Below are positions 28,940 to 32,752 of a stretch of 32,752 nt of DNA, in pieces. Numbering within the stretch: the first letter of the stretch is position 1; every line of letters starts with the position of its first letter. A program made the translations under genes and the position numbers. The stretch is from Methanocorpusculum sp. (lineage in GTDB: Archaea > Halobacteriota > Methanomicrobia > Methanomicrobiales > Methanocorpusculaceae), in NCBI GenBank assembly GCA_029987025.1, contig DALTWQ010000004.1, positions 1-32,752 of the forward strand. Direction: 5' to 3'. Under the pieces are notes generated by a model. It had not been told where the DNA came from, made no database searches, and saw only the letters and a list, made by a program, of their open reading frames with translations.

Positions 28940-28977
28940 TTTATATAGTTTCTCTAATTGATTCTCATTCAATGAGA
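28940..28977 (-). promoter_or_regulatory. TATA box with an upstream 15-bp palindrome
   Basis: CTATATAAA (minus strand, 28948-28940) is 25-33 bases before the ATG at 28915. Fourteen bases upstream, TCTCATT-C-AATGAGA (28963-28977) is a perfect 7-1-7 palindrome. A regulator bound there would sit just upstream of the TFB/TBP site, a place typical of archaeal activators. It lies between this operon and uvrA. Confidence 0.55.
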
Positions 28978-29059
28978 GGAGCACACCGGAGAACCGGATT
29001 CATAAATCTGTCTGACCAATTCCCAATCCTCATATTATCAGCCGGCGTATATAGTACAC

Positions 29060-31864
29060 ATGAAAGACCTCATCATAAAAGGGGCAAGGCAGCACAATCT
29101 GCGAAATATCTCAGTCTCCATCCCGCGTGATAAACTCACGGTTATAACAGGCGTTTCAGGCTCCGGGAAATCCACGCTGGCATTCGATACCATCTATGCC
29201 GAAGGACAGCGGCGCTATGTAGAGTCCCTATCAGCATACGCACGGCAGTTCCTCGGACAGATGAGAAAACCTGACGTGGATTCCATCGAAGGATTATCCC
29301 CTTCTATAGCAATAGAACAGAAAACCACCTCGAAAAATCCGCGTTCAACGGTCGGCACAGTCACTGAAATCTATGACTATCTCCGTCTTCTTTTCGCAAG
29401 AATCGGTATTCCGTACTGTCCGAAGCATCATGTAAAAATCGAGGCAAGAAGTCCCGCTCAGATAGCTGACGCCATACAAAACGAGTTTTCAGGCATGGTA
29501 ACCATATTAGCGCCGGTTGTCCGTAAAAAGAAAGGAACCTACGAGCAGCTGTTCAGAGAACTGAACGCTGACGGATTTACCCGCGTCAGAGTTGACAGCA
29601 CAATTTACCGGACTGACGACGAGATTAAACTCGGCCGCTACATAATGCACAATATCGATATCGTCATCGACCGCTGTGACTCCGCTGACAAAACCCGTAT
29701 CAACGAAGCGGTTGAAAAAGCGCTCGAACATGCAGAAGACGGTCTTGTCTATGTATCAGCCGGAGACGACGCAAAAGATGTCATCTACTCCGCAAAAATG
29801 GCGTGTCCTGTCTGCGGCATGTCGTTTGAAGAACTGCAGCCGCGTATGTTTTCCTTCAACAGCCCGTTCGGCGCGTGCCCGACCTGTAACGGTCTCGGAT
29901 TCCAGATGATTTTTGACCCTGACTTAATTATTCCGGACAAAACGCTCGCGATAGGTGAAGGCGCTGTTGCCACTTACAAAAACTATTTCGACGGATTCCG
30001 GGTACAGTACCTCAAAGCGGTAGCAGAGCACCTCGGTTTTACCATGATGACACCCATCAAAGACCTGACCGAAGAACAGTACAACGGTCTGATGTTTGGA
30101 ACAGGCGACGCACAGATTCATTTCAAACAGAGTTCCAAGAATGCCGAGTTTGCCTATCACGGCGCCTGGGAAGGTCTTCTGCCGCAGGTTGCCCGTCTTC
30201 ATTCCGAATCAAAGTCAGAGTACCGGAAAGCAGAACTCGAAAAGTTCATGAGGATTCTTCCGTGTCCGACCTGTCACGGTAAACGGTTAAAAGAGTCGGT
30301 TCTTGCGGTCAAAATCAGCGGGAAATCCATCGCTGATGTAACTGATATGTCAATTGAAGAGGCACTTGCGTTCTTTGATTCGCTCAAGCTTACCGAAAAG
30401 GAGGAAGGTATTGCCCGGCTGATTCTGCGCGAAATTCATTCGCGTCTCGTCTTCCTGCAGGAAGTCGGTCTCGGGTATCTGACATTGTCACGGAGTGCCG
30501 GCTCTTTATCCGGCGGCGAAGCACAGCGTATCAGGCTTGCAACGCAGATAGGGTCAAATCTGATGGGTGTTCTCTATATTTTAGATGAGCCGTCTATTGG
30601 TCTGCACCAGAGAGATAATCAGAAGCTGATAGCAACACTGCAGCATCTGCGGGATTTGGGCAATACTGTTATTGTTGTCGAACATGATGAAGAAACCATC
30701 CGTGCGGCTGATTATGTTTTAGATATAGGTCCCGGAGCGGGTATCTACGGAGGAAATATTACTGCCGCAGGAACGCCTGAGGAAGTTGCAGAAACGCCGG
30801 ACTCTCTTACCGGAAAGTATCTTTCAGGCGAACTTACGATTCCAGTTCCTTCTGTCCGCAGAACGTCTGATAAATATCTGACCATTTCCGGATGCACGGA
30901 AAACAACTTAAAACAGGTAACTGCCAGTATTCCGCTCGGAACTCTGACGGTTATCACCGGCGTTTCAGGGTCCGGTAAATCAACGCTGATTTACGACACA
31001 CTGTATCAGGCGCTCAGACAGAAACTCCATGATTCCAAAGTAACGCCGGGTGCGTATGAAAAACTCACCTGCGATGCAGAGCTCGAAAATGTGATTGTCA
31101 TCGACCAGTCACCTATCGGCAGAACTCCGCGTTCAAACCCTGCAACGTACACCAAAGTCTTTGACGACATCAGAAAGATTTTTGCTGAAACCACTGAAGC
31201 AAAGATTCGCGGTTACGGCCCGGGGCGTTTCTCATTCAACGTAAAAGGCGGCCGCTGCGAAGCCTGTTCCGGCGACGGTGTTATGAAGATTGAGATGAAC
31301 TTCCTGCCGGACGTTTATGTGGAGTGTGAAGAATGTAAAGGTACCCGCTACAATGCAGAGACGCTTGAGGTGAAGTTCAAAGACAAATCCATCTCCGATG
31401 TTTTGAACATGAGCGTGGATGAGGCGCTTGAACTGTTCGCGGCTCATCCGAATGTGATGGCAAAACTGCAGACGTTAGCGGACGTCGGTCTCGGCTATAT
31501 CAAACTCGGACAGAGTTCTACAACACTTTCCGGCGGCGAGGCGCAGAGAATCAAGCTTACCCGCGAGCTTGCGAAGCGTTCCGGCGGAAAGACGGTGTAT
31601 ATCCTGGATGAACCGACAACCGGCCTGCATTTCCATGATGTGAAAAAACTCATCGGGGTTCTCGACAGTCTTGTCGAGAAAGGAAACACGGTTATTGTCA
31701 TTGAACATAACCTTGATGTGATTAAGTCTGCTGATTATCTGATTGATTTAGGGCCGGAAGGAGGAACTGCCGGAGGACAGATTATTGCAAAGGGAACGCC
31801 CGAAGAGGTCGCAAAGGTAAAGAAGAGCTACACCGGGCAGTTCTTAAAACAGATGCTGAAGTAA
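29060..31864 (+). CDS. uvrA: Excinuclease ABC subunit A
   Basis: Damage recognition ATPase of nucleotide excision repair. Two ABC modules are seen: Walker A GVSGSGKST at 31-39 with signature LSGGEAQRIRLATQ near 482-495, and the second Walker A near 634-642 with LSGGEAQRIKLTREL near 815-829. The inserted Zn-binding motifs are CPVCGMSFEELQPRMF...CPTC (about 250-277) and CEACSGDG...CEECKG (about 733-760). The length of 934 is standard and the start MKDLIIKGARQHNL is the usual UvrA opening. UvrA is a bacterial-type system scattered in archaea by transfer; uvrB and uvrC are not in this window. The AT-rich CATATTATC (29029-29039) is the best-placed promoter element. Confidence 0.97.
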   Translation: MKDLIIKGARQHNLRNISVSIPRDKLTVITGVSGSGKSTLAFDTIYAEGQRRYVESLSAYARQFLGQMRKPDVDSIEGLSPSIAIEQKTTSKNPRSTVGTVTEIYDYLRLLFARIGIPYCPKHHVKIEARSPAQIADAIQNEFSGMVTILAPVVRKKKGTYEQLFRELNADGFTRVRVDSTIYRTDDEIKLGRYIMHNIDIVIDRCDSADKTRINEAVEKALEHAEDGLVYVSAGDDAKDVIYSAKMACPVCGMSFEELQPRMFSFNSPFGACPTCNGLGFQMIFDPDLIIPDKTLAIGEGAVATYKNYFDGFRVQYLKAVAEHLGFTMMTPIKDLTEEQYNGLMFGTGDAQIHFKQSSKNAEFAYHGAWEGLLPQVARLHSESKSEYRKAELEKFMRILPCPTCHGKRLKESVLAVKISGKSIADVTDMSIEEALAFFDSLKLTEKEEGIARLILREIHSRLVFLQEVGLGYLTLSRSAGSLSGGEAQRIRLATQIGSNLMGVLYILDEPSIGLHQRDNQKLIATLQHLRDLGNTVIVVEHDEETIRAADYVLDIGPGAGIYGGNITAAGTPEEVAETPDSLTGKYLSGELTIPVPSVRRTSDKYLTISGCTENNLKQVTASIPLGTLTVITGVSGSGKSTLIYDTLYQALRQKLHDSKVTPGAYEKLTCDAELENVIVIDQSPIGRTPRSNPATYTKVFDDIRKIFAETTEAKIRGYGPGRFSFNVKGGRCEACSGDGVMKIEMNFLPDVYVECEECKGTRYNAETLEVKFKDKSISDVLNMSVDEALELFAAHPNVMAKLQTLADVGLGYIKLGQSSTTLSGGEAQRIKLTRELAKRSGGKTVYILDEPTTGLHFHDVKKLIGVLDSLVEKGNTVIVIEHNLDVIKSADYLIDLGPEGGTAGGQIIAKGTPEEVAKVKKSYTGQFLKQMLK

Positions 31865-31889
31865 ACTGCCGGTAAAAAAACCTCCTCTT

Positions 31890-31927
31890 ACTATTTTTAA
31901 AAACATGTATGTCAGATAAAGTCTGAC
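31890..31927. terminator. Convergent end region of uvrA and the MBL gene
   Basis: GTCAGA (31911-31916) and TCTGAC (31922-31927) form a 6-bp hairpin that abuts the stop codon of the leftward gene, followed on the minus strand by ATACATGTTTTTAAAAATAG. On the plus strand uvrA meets CTATTTTTAAAAA (31890-31902). Confidence 0.5.
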
Positions 31928-32575
31928 TTACAGCACCATCTCATTACCCGGATGAAGCAGTTCAACCTTCATCGAGGTAGTCAGTTCAATAACCCGTTTA
32001 AACCCGGATAAATCCTGCGTAATCGCCGGAAACGTATTGTAATGCATCGGAATAATCAGCGGGGCTGCAATAAACTCTGCTGCCATCATCGCCTCATCTG
32101 GACCCATAGTGTAACGGCCGCCTGCCGGAAGAAGAGCAACATCCGGATGATAAAGCGACCTTATAAGCTTCATATCCGAGAAAAGCCCGGTATCTCCAGC
32201 ATGATAAATAGTAACTCCATCCATTCTGATAATAAATCCGCAGGGTTCACCCATATAGACCGGAACACCGTTTTCCATCAGCGAACTGGAATGCTCGGCA
32301 TGAACCATGGTAATAGAAATATCGCCGTCAGTAACTGTTCCGCCGAGATTCATGCCGACAGCCTCAACACCGCGTGCGGAAAGCCATGCGGCAAGTTCAT
32401 GAATTGCATAGACGCGTTTAAACTTTTCCGGATGATTTCCCATGTGGTCACTGTGAGCATGAGTCAGAAGAACAATATCAGCATCAATATCTTCGCCCAA
32501 GGGCATCGGATCAATAACGATTTTTTTCGAGCCGGTGAAGATAAAACAGGAGTGTCCCGCGTAACGTATATTCAT
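31928..32575 (-). CDS. Metal-dependent hydrolase, metallo-beta-lactamase fold (UPF0173 type)
   Basis: A compact metallo-beta-lactamase fold of 215 residues from the ATG at 32575. HAHSDH is at 39-44, followed by the further ligand motifs VHAEHSSS (about 91-98), YHAGDTG (about 123-129) and PMHYNTF (about 177-183). MNIRYAGHSCF is the normal family opening. A longer frame to 32650 adds 25 residues that do not fit the family, and a TATA-like ATATTTATC about 24-36 bases before 32575 supports the shorter, probably leaderless form. The substrate is not known; the family is close to UlaG and RNase Z-like hydrolases in fold only. Confidence 0.88.
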   Translation of the reverse strand: MNIRYAGHSCFIFTGSKKIVIDPMPLGEDIDADIVLLTHAHSDHMGNHPEKFKRVYAIHELAAWLSARGVEAVGMNLGGTVTDGDISITMVHAEHSSSLMENGVPVYMGEPCGFIIRMDGVTIYHAGDTGLFSDMKLIRSLYHPDVALLPAGGRYTMGPDEAMMAAEFIAAPLIIPMHYNTFPAITQDLSGFKRVIELTTSMKVELLHPGNEMVL

Positions 32576-32598
32576 AGGAATACATCTGTACGAAACAA

Positions 32599-32611
32599 GA
32601 TAAATATTGTG
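32599..32611 (-). promoter_or_regulatory. TATA box for the MBL-fold hydrolase gene
   Basis: ATATTTATC on the minus strand, 24-36 bases upstream of the ATG at 32575, is the reason for preferring that start. Confidence 0.42.
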
Positions 32612-32721
32612 TTTGATAAGTCCGTATACAACTGGTAAAAACAGTAACAATTCAGCCCCTTATCTGAGATATAATTCATTGTTTCTATCAGTGAATATTT
32701 CCAATCTCGCCCGTAGGGCTC

Positions 32722-32752
32722 GGACACAGATTATCACAGATTACACACAGAT
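32722..32752. repeat. Short CACAGATTA-type repeats at the window edge
   Basis: CACAGATTA occurs at about 32725-32733 and again at 32736-32744, followed by CACACAGAT to the end. The array is cut by the window, so its extent is unknown. No gene is seen in 32576-32752. Confidence 0.4.

Noticed and set aside
28916..28984. N-terminal extension of the exported protein (start at 28984)
   Set aside because: It adds 23 charged residues before the signal peptide, and the TATA box at 28940-28948 would lie inside the extended gene.
32576..32650. N-terminal extension of the MBL-fold hydrolase (start at 32650)
   Set aside because: The extra 25 residues do not fit the family and the TATA-like element at 32599-32611 lies within them.
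32722..32752. CRISPR array at the window end
   Set aside because: The repeats are about nine bases and nearly adjacent, with no spacer-sized intervals. They are too short for a CRISPR repeat.

Overview
The window reads as chromosomal DNA of a methanogen-type euryarchaeon, most likely Methanomicrobiales and possibly close to Methanocorpusculum; the genus is recollection-based inference. The evidence is sn-glycerol-1-phosphate dehydrogenase, an archaeal mevalonate pathway block with isopentenyl phosphate kinase and type 2 IPP isomerase, archaeal RNase J, archaea-restricted families (DUF373, DUF63, DUF2073), Thg1, a DhnA-type aldolase, and TATA boxes about 25 bases before many starts. Genes are dense, no gap exceeds 300 bases, and no insertion sequence, CRISPR array or rRNA was seen.

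Layout. 1-52 is the 3' part of tRNA-Lys(CUU). 193-4192 holds an unknown gene diverging from a glutamine synthetase family gene across an array of TGTGCA sites, then an unknown protein, a PRC-barrel protein and Thg1. 4221-11086 carries a DUF373 membrane protein, an atypical iron-sulfur aldo/keto reductase-like protein, DUF63, G1P dehydrogenase, an aldolase, and an Era-like GTPase/DUF2073/Zn-ribbon operon. 11261-16182 holds a MATE transporter, an unlisted 33-residue membrane protein, a 963-residue fusion of a PAPS-reductase-like PP-loop protein with a SufS-like cysteine desulfurase, and a small membrane protein. 16206-22050 is a tightly packed leftward operon: MEMO-family protein, mevalonate kinase, isopentenyl phosphate kinase, IPP isomerase, RNase J, polyprenyl synthase. 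22279-28915 carries a PTPS/QueD-like protein, an EamA transporter, a bacterial-type ThrRS without a TGS domain, and an exported protein with an ABC ATPase and permease. 29060-32575 holds uvrA and a metallo-beta-lactamase-fold hydrolase.

How the genes fit together. G1P dehydrogenase makes the glycerol phosphate backbone of archaeal lipids, and the 16.2-22.1 kb operon makes isopentenyl units and the polyprenyl chain, so both halves of the lipid precursor pathway lie in this window. UvrA, ThrRS, the aldo/keto reductase and perhaps the EamA transporter look bacterial in type and may have been acquired.

The least explained items are the PP-loop/cysteine desulfurase fusion, the periodic operator-like array before the glutamine synthetase gene, the dyad-rich gap between the lipid operon and the PTPS gene, the small membrane protein, and the repeated use of stem-loop plus U-tract ends on leftward genes.
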